A stretch of 64,000 nt of DNA from assembly GCA_965263485.1 (NCBI GenBank), contig CBDHHO010000004.1, positions 682,001-746,000 on the forward strand, written 5' to 3'. The DNA is from Haliotispira sp965263485. Its GTDB lineage: Bacteria > Spirochaetota > Spirochaetia > SP-2023. The notes beneath the pieces were generated by a model. It did not search any database. It was not told where the DNA came from and worked only from the letters and a program-made list of their open reading frames with translations. Position numbers and translations under genes: made by a program. Shown here in pieces: positions 44,435 to 52,398 of this stretch. Position 1 is the first letter of the stretch. Every line of letters begins with the position of its first letter.

Positions 44435-44553
44435 GAAATTCTACGGCACTCAGGTGGCGCAGGCATATTGGGTAGTCCTTCGCAGGAGGCCTTTACCGAA
44501 TTGAGACGGAGGGGGCTGAGCCTGTTTCCGGTTGCTGAGTGCGGTAGAATTTC
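44435..44553. other. Long inverted repeat enclosing 81 bp, unassigned
   Basis: GAAATTCTACGGCACTCAG (44435-44453) and CTGAGTGCGGTAGAATTTC (44535-44553) are complementary at 18 of 19 positions. The enclosed part contains a smaller TCCT-TCGC-AGGA hairpin and GGTA/TACC arms. It could be a structured RNA, or the two ends of a tiny mobile element. I recognise no known family. Confidence 0.5.
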
Positions 44554-44678
44554 AAGCTGAGCGCAACGCGCGAAGATTAGAAATTCAAGGTGTACCGAAG
44601 TACCGGGTAATTTTGTTTACTCTGTGTCTAGTTGTATAAAATATATTAATAAAGTAATTTAATGATAACTTATCTAAA

Positions 44679-44694
44679 GGGAACCTCTAAAGTT
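44679..44694. repeat. Solo TIR end
   Basis: GGGAACCTCTAAAGTT in AT-rich DNA upstream of rbsA. No partner end was found close by; the gap otherwise holds nothing I can assign. Confidence 0.45.
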
Positions 44695-44800
44695 TTAAGT
44701 TTGTGTTCAGTTTCTTATCAATTTTTTATTAACAGATAATAGAAAATGTACGACAATAACACTGTCAATATTTTGAATTAATAGACGAGGTTTTAGTTTT

Positions 44801-44818
44801 GGGGGACCTCTAAAAATC
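44801..44818. repeat. Solo TIR end before rbsA
   Basis: GGGGGACCTCTAAAAATC, about 100 bp before the rbsA start. Confidence 0.55.
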
Positions 44819-44918
44819 AGCATTGCGATGTAAAATCAAAAAATCCTTCCTTTGTTATCCGGACGGGAGAATTTACACCATACTGCAATATAATCTTGGT
44901 ATCCGGGGTCCTTTTCTG

Positions 44919-46403
44919 ATGGAAAAAATTCTGGAATTACGGAACATCACCAAAACTTTTCCGGGAGTTAAGGCACTGGATTGTGTTCATTTAAATGTTT
45001 ACCGGGGCAAAGTCATGGGACTGCTGGGGGAAAACGGTGCAGGTAAATCTACGCTGATGAAGGTTCTCAGCGGGGTGTATCGTCCAGACAGTGGCTCTGT
45101 GTCGTGGGGAGGGAAAGATGTTCCTTTGACCGGACTCAATACGGCCAGAAGAGCCAACATCTCTTTCATTCATCAGGAACTTTCTTTGCTCCCTAATTTG
45201 AGTATAGCGGAAAATATTTTCTTAAATAAACTCCCCGTGACTAAATTGGGGAGAGTCCAATGGAAGCAAATTTACAACCAGACTGAGGAATTTCTGGAAC
45301 TAGTTCAGGTTCGTCGGGATCCGCATATTCTGGTAGGGGAACTGAGCATCAGCGAGCAACAATTAGTGGAAATCGCCAAAAGCCTAGTCCGGAAATCTCA
45401 GCTTATTATTATGGATGAACCTACAGATTCATTGACGGATGAAGAGGTTCAAAACTTGTTTTCGATTATTGCCGATCTGAAAAATTCTGGGAAAAGTATC
45501 ATTTATATCACGCATCGTCTCGGTGAAGTGTTTCAGATTTGTGATGACGTTACGATACTTCGTGATGGAGCATTTATCTGCGAAGCAGCGAGTGCATCCA
45601 TGGACGAGGAGCAATTAATTAAGGCAATGGTAGGACGCAAATTACAGGACCAGTTCCCGCGTCTGACTATTGGAAAACCTGAACCGGTATTGGAATTAAA
45701 AGGCGTTTCAAATAATAAAGTAAAGAATATCCACTTGAAAATAAACTCAGGTGAGGTGTTGGGGTTGCTGGGGTTAATGGGTGCAGGGCGTACCGAGTTG
45801 GGAAAAACAATTTATGGTTATTATCCTGTGAAGTCGGGTGATATTCTACATAAAGGACATAAACTGGACCTGAAATCACCAAAATCTGGCGTACAAAATA
45901 AAATCGCATATGTTTCAGAAGATAGAAAGAAAGATGGACTAATTACAAAGATTTCTGTCCGAGAAAATATGGTATTATCTTCATTAAACAAACTGGAAAA
46001 TACTTGTAGGCAGATTATAAAAAGAAAAGAAAAGAAATATGTAGATGATTATGTTAAGAATTTTTGTATTAAAACTTCTGATATAAATCAAAAAGTTGCT
46101 ATGTTGAGTGGAGGAAATCAACAAAAAATATCTATAGCCAGGGCATTAATGTCAGACCCTGAAATACTGATTCTGGATGAACCGACCCGGGGAATAGACG
46201 TAGGTGCCAAGAAAGAAATATATGACTTGATCAATCAGTTAAAAGAAAAAGGGCTTGCGGTAGTTTTAATATCATCTGAGATGCCAGAAATTCTAGGTTT
46301 AAGTGATCGTATTGCGGTGATGTGTGATAAACGTATCACTGGTGTATTTTTGACACAAGAGGCGAACCCGGAGCAATTGCTTAAATATGCGACAGAATTC
46401 TAG
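44919..46403 (+). CDS. rbsA: Sugar ABC transporter, double ATPase subunit (RbsA/MglA type)
   Basis: A 494-residue protein with two nucleotide-binding domains. The first has Walker A GLLGENGAGKSTL (about residue 37), ELSISEQQLVEIAKSL and IIMDEPTDSLTDEE. The second has a changed Walker A (GLLGLMGAGRTELG, Arg for Lys) but a good signature, MLSGGNQQKISIARAL, and ILDEPTRGIDVG, as is normal for RbsA/MglA. It powers import of ribose or a similar sugar. ATG 44919 starts the family-like MEKILELRNITKTFPGVKAL. The gene is visibly AT-richer than the rest of the window. Confidence 0.92.
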   Translation: MEKILELRNITKTFPGVKALDCVHLNVYRGKVMGLLGENGAGKSTLMKVLSGVYRPDSGSVSWGGKDVPLTGLNTARRANISFIHQELSLLPNLSIAENIFLNKLPVTKLGRVQWKQIYNQTEEFLELVQVRRDPHILVGELSISEQQLVEIAKSLVRKSQLIIMDEPTDSLTDEEVQNLFSIIADLKNSGKSIIYITHRLGEVFQICDDVTILRDGAFICEAASASMDEEQLIKAMVGRKLQDQFPRLTIGKPEPVLELKGVSNNKVKNIHLKINSGEVLGLLGLMGAGRTELGKTIYGYYPVKSGDILHKGHKLDLKSPKSGVQNKIAYVSEDRKKDGLITKISVRENMVLSSLNKLENTCRQIIKRKEKKYVDDYVKNFCIKTSDINQKVAMLSGGNQQKISIARALMSDPEILILDEPTRGIDVGAKKEIYDLINQLKEKGLAVVLISSEMPEILGLSDRIAVMCDKRITGVFLTQEANPEQLLKYATEF

Positions 46404-46412
46404 GAGAGCCCA

Positions 46413-47393
46413 ATGACAACAGGGATAGCAAGGATAGCAGGACTTAGAAAAAATAAATCTATAAAGAAAATTCTTGTGGATCATAAATCATTGTTGGGTC
46501 TTATTCTGTTCATTATTATTGTTTCAGTATTAAATACAAACTTTTTAACTGCAGGGAATATTTTAAACGTATTGCGACAAGTTTCTGTGAATTTTGTCTT
46601 GGCGATTGGAATGACTTTTGTGATTTTGGCTGGAGGCATTGACTTAGCTGTAGGGTCACTTCTAGCGTTTACGGGAGCAATATTTGCCAGTTTGATTGTG
46701 AACGGACAGAGCCTTGGGGTTGCGATTGTGCTTGTCTTAGTCATAGGCGCACTGGTCGGTCTGATTTCCGGGACTTTAATTAGTTTCTGCAAATTGCAAC
46801 CATTTATTTTAACCCTGATAGGGATGACATTGTTTCGTGGCTTAACCTTGATTTTTACCAAGGGAAAACCTATTACTATTGATAGTGACAACACGGCATT
46901 AGACTTTTTGGGAAGTGGTTCTTTGGGTGGAATTCCCATTCCTGTTTATATTATGGCATTGGTCTATGTCTTGTCCCATTATATTCTGCACCATATGCGC
47001 ATCGGACGTTACGTTTATGCTCTTGGGGGAAATGAGGAGGCCACTTATTTATCTGGTATAAATGTTCATCGTGTGAAGATGTTTGTTTATGGAATAAGCG
47101 GAGGGCTCTCTGCTTTGGGAGGAGTGATTCTGACTTCTCGTTTGTTTTCTGCTCAGCCGACGGCTGGTACCGGCTACGAGCTGGACGCAATTGCAGCTGT
47201 TGTGCTCGGAGGTACGAGTCTCACTGGTGGAATCGGAAGGGTATCGGGAACCTTACAGGGGATTTTAATTTTAGGTCTGCTGGGAAATGCGTTAAATATT
47301 TTAAATGTTTCTTCGTATTATCAAATGGTTATTAAAGCTATTGTAATTTTAATTGCCATACTTTCAGACCATATTGACAAAAATAATAGCTAG
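46413..47393 (+). CDS. rbsC: Sugar ABC transporter permease (RbsC type)
   Basis: A 326-residue inner-membrane permease with eight to ten hydrophobic segments and family phrases: TFVILAGGIDLAVGSLLAFTGA, LISFCKLQPFILTLIGMTLFRG, IGRYVYALGGNEEATYLSGINV and LDAIAAVVLGGTSLTGGIGRV. It starts 9 bp after rbsA. AT-rich like its neighbours. Confidence 0.95.
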   Translation: MTTGIARIAGLRKNKSIKKILVDHKSLLGLILFIIIVSVLNTNFLTAGNILNVLRQVSVNFVLAIGMTFVILAGGIDLAVGSLLAFTGAIFASLIVNGQSLGVAIVLVLVIGALVGLISGTLISFCKLQPFILTLIGMTLFRGLTLIFTKGKPITIDSDNTALDFLGSGSLGGIPIPVYIMALVYVLSHYILHHMRIGRYVYALGGNEEATYLSGINVHRVKMFVYGISGGLSALGGVILTSRLFSAQPTAGTGYELDAIAAVVLGGTSLTGGIGRVSGTLQGILILGLLGNALNILNVSSYYQMVIKAIVILIAILSDHIDKNNS

Positions 47394-47438
47394 GAGGTTG
47401 TGTCAATTTGTTTTTCTGCAGATAGTCAGAAAATGTAA

Positions 47439-47461
47439 CTTTAGAGACTTTAGAGGTTCCC
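47439..47461. repeat. Worn TIR end between rbsC and rbsB
   Basis: ACTTTAGAGACTTTAGAGG then TTCCC. It seems a partial duplication of a right end. It lies upstream of the rbsB ribosome site (TAGGAG). Confidence 0.45.
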
Positions 47462-47476
47462 TTTATAGGAGATAAC

Positions 47477-48379
47477 ATGAAAAATGTGAAGTCTATGCTG
47501 ATTTTGTTATCAGCACTAATAACAGTGAGCTTTTTACAAAGTATTTTTGCCAGAGGCAACGCAAGTAAGGAAAATTCTATTGGGTTAGTGATTTCTACCC
47601 TGAATAATCCTTTTTTTGTGACCTTGAAAGAAGGTGCCGAGGCAGAGGCAAAAAAATTGGGATTAAATCTGATTGTATTGGATTCTCAAAATGATCCGGC
47701 AAAAGAATTAAGTAACGTTGAAGACTTACTGAGTCGTCAAATCCGTGTTTTGTTGCTCAATCCAGCAGATTCTGATGCCGCTGGACGGGCTGTCAAGCGT
47801 GCCAACGAAAGTAGAGTTCCGGTCATCACGTTGGATCGCAGTGCAAGTTCTGGCCAAGTTGTCAGTCATATTGCTTCGGACAATGCTGCTGGGGGCAAGA
47901 TGGCGGGAGAATTTCTGATCCAGCAACTGGGAGAAGGAGCAAAAGTTGTTGAACTCGAAGGCCTGCCGGGAACAAATGCTGCGAGAGAGCGAGGTAAGGG
48001 CTTTAATGCAACTGCGGCCAATGGAGATTTAAACGTGGTGGCTCGCCAAGCTGCGGATTTCGATCGTACCAAAGGCTTGAATGTGATGGAAGATATCTTG
48101 CAGGGACAAAAAGACATTGCCGGGGTTTTCGCTCACAATGATGAAATGGCGTTAGGGGCGTTGCGTGCCATTGAAGCAAGCGGTCGGAATATTATGGTTG
48201 TAGGGTTTGATGCTACAGATGATGCGGTAGCAGCTATCAAAGCAGGAAAGATGGCGGCAACCGTGGCTCAACAACCTGCAATGATTGGTTCGTTAGGTGT
48301 GAAGACTGCGACTGAAGTCCTTGCTGGGAAACCTGTACCTAAAGCTATTCCTGTTGAGCTGAGTCTGGTAGTCAAATAA
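47477..48379 (+). CDS. rbsB: Sugar ABC transporter substrate-binding protein (RbsB type)
   Basis: A 300-residue periplasmic protein. A signal peptide covers residues 1-26 (MKNVKSMLILLSALITVSFL). The mature part follows ribose-binding protein: IGLVISTLNNPFFVTLKEGAEAEA, LIVLDSQNDPAKELSNVEDLL, LLNPADSDAAGRAVKRANE, ITLDRSASSGQVVSHIASDNAAGG and GVFAHNDEMALGALRAI. It delivers sugar to RbsA/C. GGAG lies seven bases before the ATG. It is the last gene of the island. Confidence 0.94.
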   Translation: MKNVKSMLILLSALITVSFLQSIFARGNASKENSIGLVISTLNNPFFVTLKEGAEAEAKKLGLNLIVLDSQNDPAKELSNVEDLLSRQIRVLLLNPADSDAAGRAVKRANESRVPVITLDRSASSGQVVSHIASDNAAGGKMAGEFLIQQLGEGAKVVELEGLPGTNAARERGKGFNATAANGDLNVVARQAADFDRTKGLNVMEDILQGQKDIAGVFAHNDEMALGALRAIEASGRNIMVVGFDATDDAVAAIKAGKMAATVAQQPAMIGSLGVKTATEVLAGKPVPKAIPVELSLVVK

Positions 48380-48384
48380 TTTCA

Positions 48385-48420
48385 AAGCAGCAGCGCCATT
48401 GAAAAGATGCGCTGCTGCTT
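48385..48420 (+). terminator. Hairpin terminator after rbsB
   Basis: AAGCAGCAGCGC and GCGCTGCTGCTT form a perfect 12-bp stem with a 12-base loop, six bases after the rbsB stop. The T-run after it is weak (CTTGTTAACTG). Confidence 0.75.
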
Positions 48421-48634
48421 GTTAACTGTAGATACTGTGTGATACCACAAAATTACTATTAATCTTGTGAATTATGTTGTAATTGTTGTTGATATCTTGT
48501 TCACTCCAGCCCTTTGCGGGCGCACAAATTCGGGCCGTTGGGGAGAACATTGATGCAGCGCGCTCTGTCGGATGAATACCGATAAAAGTGGCTCCTCGGT
48601 ATATCAAGTTGATTTCAGAGTCGCAGCTACCGGA

Positions 48635-49423
48635 CTCAAGTATATCATCATTAAAAATGTTTCTGTATTCCTGTGACCCCTAGCCCGAACCGCTTGAAAT
48701 ATAACTGTTCAACCCTTCCAGACGGGCGCTTGTCTTACCTGAGCGCCAGCGCTCCACCACCTTATCCCCATGTTTCTCCAAGCTGTCCAATGCTTTAGCC
48801 ATCGGCTCTAATAAATCCTGATCTTTTATCAGTTCTCTCGAATAATTGATAAATCTTCGAATCCTCCACTTGGCTCCTTGTAAAGTTTTCGCACCTCTTA
48901 TCCAAGATAATTTCTCTTTTATCTGATACCCCGTCATCGTCTGAAAACCTCCCGCTTCAAGCTCCAGTAAAGTCTTCCAACTGTGGCTTTGTCAGGGCAT
49001 TGTTCGCCGGGTTCTTTACTACTGCGTGCATGCTTAGGGAAATTCTTATGGGGACATCTAAAAATTCGCTTTTGATGCCAGACGAAGGGATTTTTTGCGG
49101 CAGCGAGGAACGGAAGCCGAGCCATACTTTGCTGTATGGCACCAATGTGAGCTGGCGCAGCATTGGTGAAAGAGCAGGCCGTGCGCAGCAAAGAGCCTGC
49201 AAGCTTTTTTTTGCTGACGAAGCTATTCGGCAACAAGATTGCGATTCAGCGCGGAATTGGAATTTTTAGAGGTGCCCTTATGTTTACTCTCAGATTTCCT
49301 CACTGTATTTAATGCTTCTACAAACTTCTTACAAATATGAAACCAATCAGCTGTTACCGAAGATTCAGGAAAATTCTCTCTGATTCCTTTTTACCTAAAA
49401 TCCACAAGATGTACCGAAGAGCT
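48635..49423 (-). mobile_element. ISL3-family IS relic, copy 2 (transposase pseudogene)
   Basis: Minus strand. A TIR-like end CTCTTCGGTAC (about 49422) is followed, after deletion of the N-terminus, by a DDE-core piece DWFHICKKFVEALNTVRKSE (about 49280-49350). A complete MITE (49050-49277) follows, then the same C-terminal part as copy 1 (48680-49040), here with an extra T at about 48973 that breaks the frame. Bases 48635-49174 are a direct repeat of 43475-44013, almost identical. Confidence 0.85.
49050..49277. repeat. Complete TIR element in ISL3 copy 2, target duplication TTAT
   Basis: A 228-bp element from GGGGACATCTAAAAATTCGC to GAATTTTTAGAGGTGCCC, with TTAT on both flanks. It splits transposase coding sequence, so it inserted into a once-active IS. 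The interior ends in the common 164-bp type. Confidence 0.88.
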
Positions 49424-49621
49424 AATATTATGGTAGGCAGCCTGGTGGAAGTGTATCGACTTATGCTGCTGCTCAGTCTTTTGCCGCAGAAATTGCTGGA
49501 AAGAGTGATAACGTTGATTTCGTAAAGCAATATTCAGGAAGTTTTTAGGATTTTAAAGCGCGAGTAAAACCTGTAAGGTTTTGAAAACCCTACAGGTTTG
49601 GGCATGATTGCCGGGAACAGC

Positions 49622-50787
49622 CTATTCCGTCACCACGTCAATACCAAACCCCGGCCGGTAAAAGGATAATGAAGAAGTTGGACTACAATTGGATTCTTCA
49701 TAGATTACCTGTAAAACCGGACCGCTAGACCCTAGTCTCGAATCTGTGAGGCCCTGAACACCATGCATAACGTCATAATAGTCCCTTGTTCCAAACTTAC
49801 CCGTAAATAAGACCGAGCGATCAGCCCCTGGATTCAAACTCTCATAGGCCGACTGCGGATATTGCAATCTTAGCGCATTATAATTACTGGGATTCCCCTG
49901 ATACAAATAACTAATATTCAGACCGGATATGGCTCCAAGTATACAGGTACTTCCGCTGGCAGGATGCATGGGAATAGTACGGAAGGGCAGAAAGACCACT
50001 TCTCCGGCCTTGAGTTGGATCGTCCGCAGGTTTAATACTTGGGCCCGTACCACTTCTGAATCCAGATCGATATCGCTGCCGTCGGGTCGGCGCTCCCACA
50101 TATCCATGCCCCACAGGGCCCGGATATATGCGTCGGACTTTGAGGGGTCCGCCGTGCTGCGTTCGTTTGTTATTACCGGGGGCAGCTCTCCCGGGTAGCT
50201 GGCCGTGGTGATTTTTGCGGAGCGGGACTGGTAGCTTCCATCGCTGGATTTGTAGGCGTAAATGTAGTAGGCGGTGTCCGGCGTAAGCAGTCCGGGGTAT
50301 TTGCCTTCCGAGTCGCTAACCAGATTTACCAGCGCACCGTGCGGTGTCGTCTGGTAGTTGTCGGTGGCACTGAAGTAGATTTCCCGGCTTTTCAGATTTT
50401 CATTGTCAAAGGCCCGGGTAATGCGGGCAGGATTGTCTTTCACGACGCTGTCCCAGTCCGGGGGCGTTGCGCTTTTGCTGACAATAAAAGTGTAATCTGT
50501 TTTTTCCGGGAGATTGGCTGTGTTGACGGTGAGCAAAAACTCCCGCAGGCCGATGATTGTTTTCTCAAAGCGGATCGTGCGGGGGACCCCGTCATCGCCC
50601 CCATCATCGGGCGGATCGCAGGCGACCCATAAAATCAGGGAGCAGACAAATAAAAGGATAAATGGGCGTAAAATACCGGCAGAGAAATAATTTCCTCTGC
50701 TATATGAGTTTAATTTTTTCGATGAGCGATGAGCGATGAGCGATGAGCGATGAGCGATGAGCGAATTTTACTGAACTTGTGTTCCAT
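49622..50787 (-). CDS. Lipoprotein locus 2: heptamer-switched lipoprotein gene (currently out of frame)
   Basis: ATG 50787 (AAGGAG upstream) reads MEHKFSKIRSSLIAH through six repeats and stops. The body is open in the adjacent frame from the array to 49622, so seven or four repeats would give a full lipoprotein of about 390 residues. Its signal peptide ends LILWVAC. Body: TIIGLREFLLTVNTANLPEKTDY, PARITRAFDNENLKSREIYF, YPGLLTPDTAYYIYAYKSS, IRALWGMDMWERRPDG, a beta-rich fold of unknown family. The 5' 250 bp match locus 1 almost exactly, and the body only in part. It is probably a surface or periplasmic lipoprotein. Confidence 0.8.
50720..50763 (-). repeat. Heptanucleotide array (CGCTCAT x6 on minus strand)
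   Basis: Six perfect units plus CG, same copy number and position relative to the start codon as locus 1. Confidence 0.97.
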
Positions 50788-51118
50788 AGTGCAATACTCC
50801 TTGGTATTATTATGCAAAATAATGCATAAAGATGATGTTCCGGCCAAGGTCGGAATGGTTTTAATAAAAGATAAAATGGGGTTATGAAATGGCTTGTTCT
50901 TCTCAAAGAATATACGATTTCCCCGCGGAGGGCAAGAGAAATTGCAGGAGAATCTCCAAAAATTGGCTTTTCTTGGGAGGCTCCCATGCGAGCTGGCGCA
51001 GCATGGGAGAACCGGGGAGGGCCGTGCGCAGCCAAGGCCCGACCTTCCTCTTTGCGAGCTGGCGCAGCATCTTTTGTGGTGGGGAATTTTTGGAGGTCCC
51101 CTAAAGGGCAGCTCCCAA
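50788..51118. repeat. Promoter cassette and repeat block of locus 2
   Basis: Near the gene it is the duplicated leader of locus 1, including the palindrome at 50837-50856. Further out are copies of CGAGCTGGCGCAGCAT and GGCCGTGCGCAGCCAAGGCC and a worn TIR end (GAATTTTTGGAGGTCCCC, about 51085-51102). No gene is seen. Confidence 0.65.
50837..50856 (-). promoter_or_regulatory. Palindromic upstream site of lipoprotein locus 2
   Basis: On the minus strand it reads ATTCCGACCTTGGCCGGAAC, 49 bp before the start codon, identical to the site at locus 1. Confidence 0.55.
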
Positions 51119-51190
51119 AGCGGCTGATGGGAGTCGAACCCACGTCACGAGCTTGGGAAGCTCGGGTAATAGCCGTTATACGACAGCCGC
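51119..51190 (-). tRNA. tRNA-Gly (anticodon CCC)
   Basis: A 72-nt cloverleaf on the minus strand: acceptor GCGGCTG/CAGCCGC, anticodon stem CGAGC/GCTCG with loop TTCCCAA (anticodon CCC), and T arm GTGGG-TTCGACT-CCCAT. The discriminator is U and CCA is not encoded. Confidence 0.95.
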
Positions 51191-51249
51191 ACTAATGCGT
51201 GAGTATAGATAAAGAGCTCTGCTTGGGAAAGCCGCTGTTGCAGAGCACG

Positions 51250-52398
51250 CTACAAGACTCCCTTGGTCGAACTGACGCCCCGGCCCTCGCGGCGCACCGC
51301 TTCTTTGAGGCAGCGGGCCAGAGCCTTGAAGCTGGCTTCGACCATGTGATGGGTATTGGGGCACAGCCCCTCAGCTCCCCGGCAATGCAGGTGTAAATTG
51401 ATTTGGGCCGCATGGCAAAAACTGACAAAAAAGTGTTTTACCATATCGGTGGGCAAATCGCCGACAATGGGGCGGGGAAAGTACGCCTCAAATACTACAT
51501 ACGGGCGCCCCGAAAGATCCAGCGAGACTTCACAGCGCACCTCGTCCATCACAAGGATGCGTTCCCAGCTATAGCGCACAATGCCGCGCTTGTCGCCCAA
51601 GGCCTCGGCAAAGGCTTGCCCCAGAGCCAGCGCAACATCTTCGACCGTGTGATGGGCATCGACTTCCAAGTCGCCGTTGCAGCGCACTTCCAAGTCCATG
51701 CCGCCATGGCGCGAGAGTTGCTCCAACATGTGGTCAAAGAAGTGCAGCCCGGTGGCAATCCGGTATTGCCCCTGCCCGGCATCTAGGCTCAGGGAGACCT
51801 CGATGTCCGTCTCTTTGGTTCGGCGCGCCACGCGCGCGCAGCGCGGTCGCTGCAACAGGTAGTGGGCGATTTCGGGCCAGTTCCACAGGCGCTGCTGCAG
51901 GGACTGGCTGCGGTCTTCATCAGGGTGGACCTCGCTGGCCAGCAGGAAGGCCGGAATTCCCAGTTCGCAGGCAAACCGGCAGTCGCTGCTGCGGTCGCCA
52001 ACCATGAAGCTGTCCGAGAGCAGCAGGGGGTTCTCGCGCAGGTACTCACGGACCATGCCGGTCCTCGGTTTGCGGCAGTCACAGCCAGCGGCCGGAACAT
52101 GCGGGCAGGTAAAGGTGGCAGCAAACTCTATGCCTTCGCCGCGCAGCAGCTCAAACAGCTTGTGGTTGATGGCCCGGTACGTGTTGTCAGGGTTCTCCGG
52201 CGTGCCCAGCCCGTCCTGGTTGCTGACCATTACCAGCTCATAGCCGGCGCAGCTCAACTGATGTAATGCTACGATCAGTCCCGGGAGCAGCCGCATTTCT
52301 TCTAGGGAGCTGACCACAAAGCTGCCGGGGGGTTCGTAGATCAGGGTGCCGTCGCGGTCGAGCAGCAGCGTCTTGCGGGGGGTGGGGTTGGCTTGCAT
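51250..52398 (-). CDS. hisB: Bifunctional histidinol-phosphatase / imidazoleglycerol-phosphate dehydratase
   Basis: A 382-residue fusion. The N-terminal HAD phosphatase (about 1-165) has LLLDRDGTLIYEPPGSF, MVSNQDGLGT, a CPHVPAAGCDCRKP zinc loop and FMVGDRSSDCRFA. The C-terminal IGP dehydratase (about 185-382) has TGLHFFDHMLEQLSRHGG, DAHHTVEDVALALGQAF and NTHHMVEASFKALAR with the manganese histidines. It catalyses steps 6 and 8 of histidine synthesis, as in E. coli. Its start overlaps the hisD stop by one base. Confidence 0.95.
   Translation of the reverse strand: MQANPTPRKTLLLDRDGTLIYEPPGSFVVSSLEEMRLLPGLIVALHQLSCAGYELVMVSNQDGLGTPENPDNTYRAINHKLFELLRGEGIEFAATFTCPHVPAAGCDCRKPRTGMVREYLRENPLLLSDSFMVGDRSSDCRFACELGIPAFLLASEVHPDEDRSQSLQQRLWNWPEIAHYLLQRPRCARVARRTKETDIEVSLSLDAGQGQYRIATGLHFFDHMLEQLSRHGGMDLEVRCNGDLEVDAHHTVEDVALALGQAFAEALGDKRGIVRYSWERILVMDEVRCEVSLDLSGRPYVVFEAYFPRPIVGDLPTDMVKHFFVSFCHAAQINLHLHCRGAEGLCPNTHHMVEASFKALARCLKEAVRREGRGVSSTKGVL

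Noticed and set aside
44435..44553. Retron or group II intron RNA
   Set aside because: There is no reverse transcriptase gene nearby and I could not find domain V or msr hallmarks; kept only as an unassigned structure.
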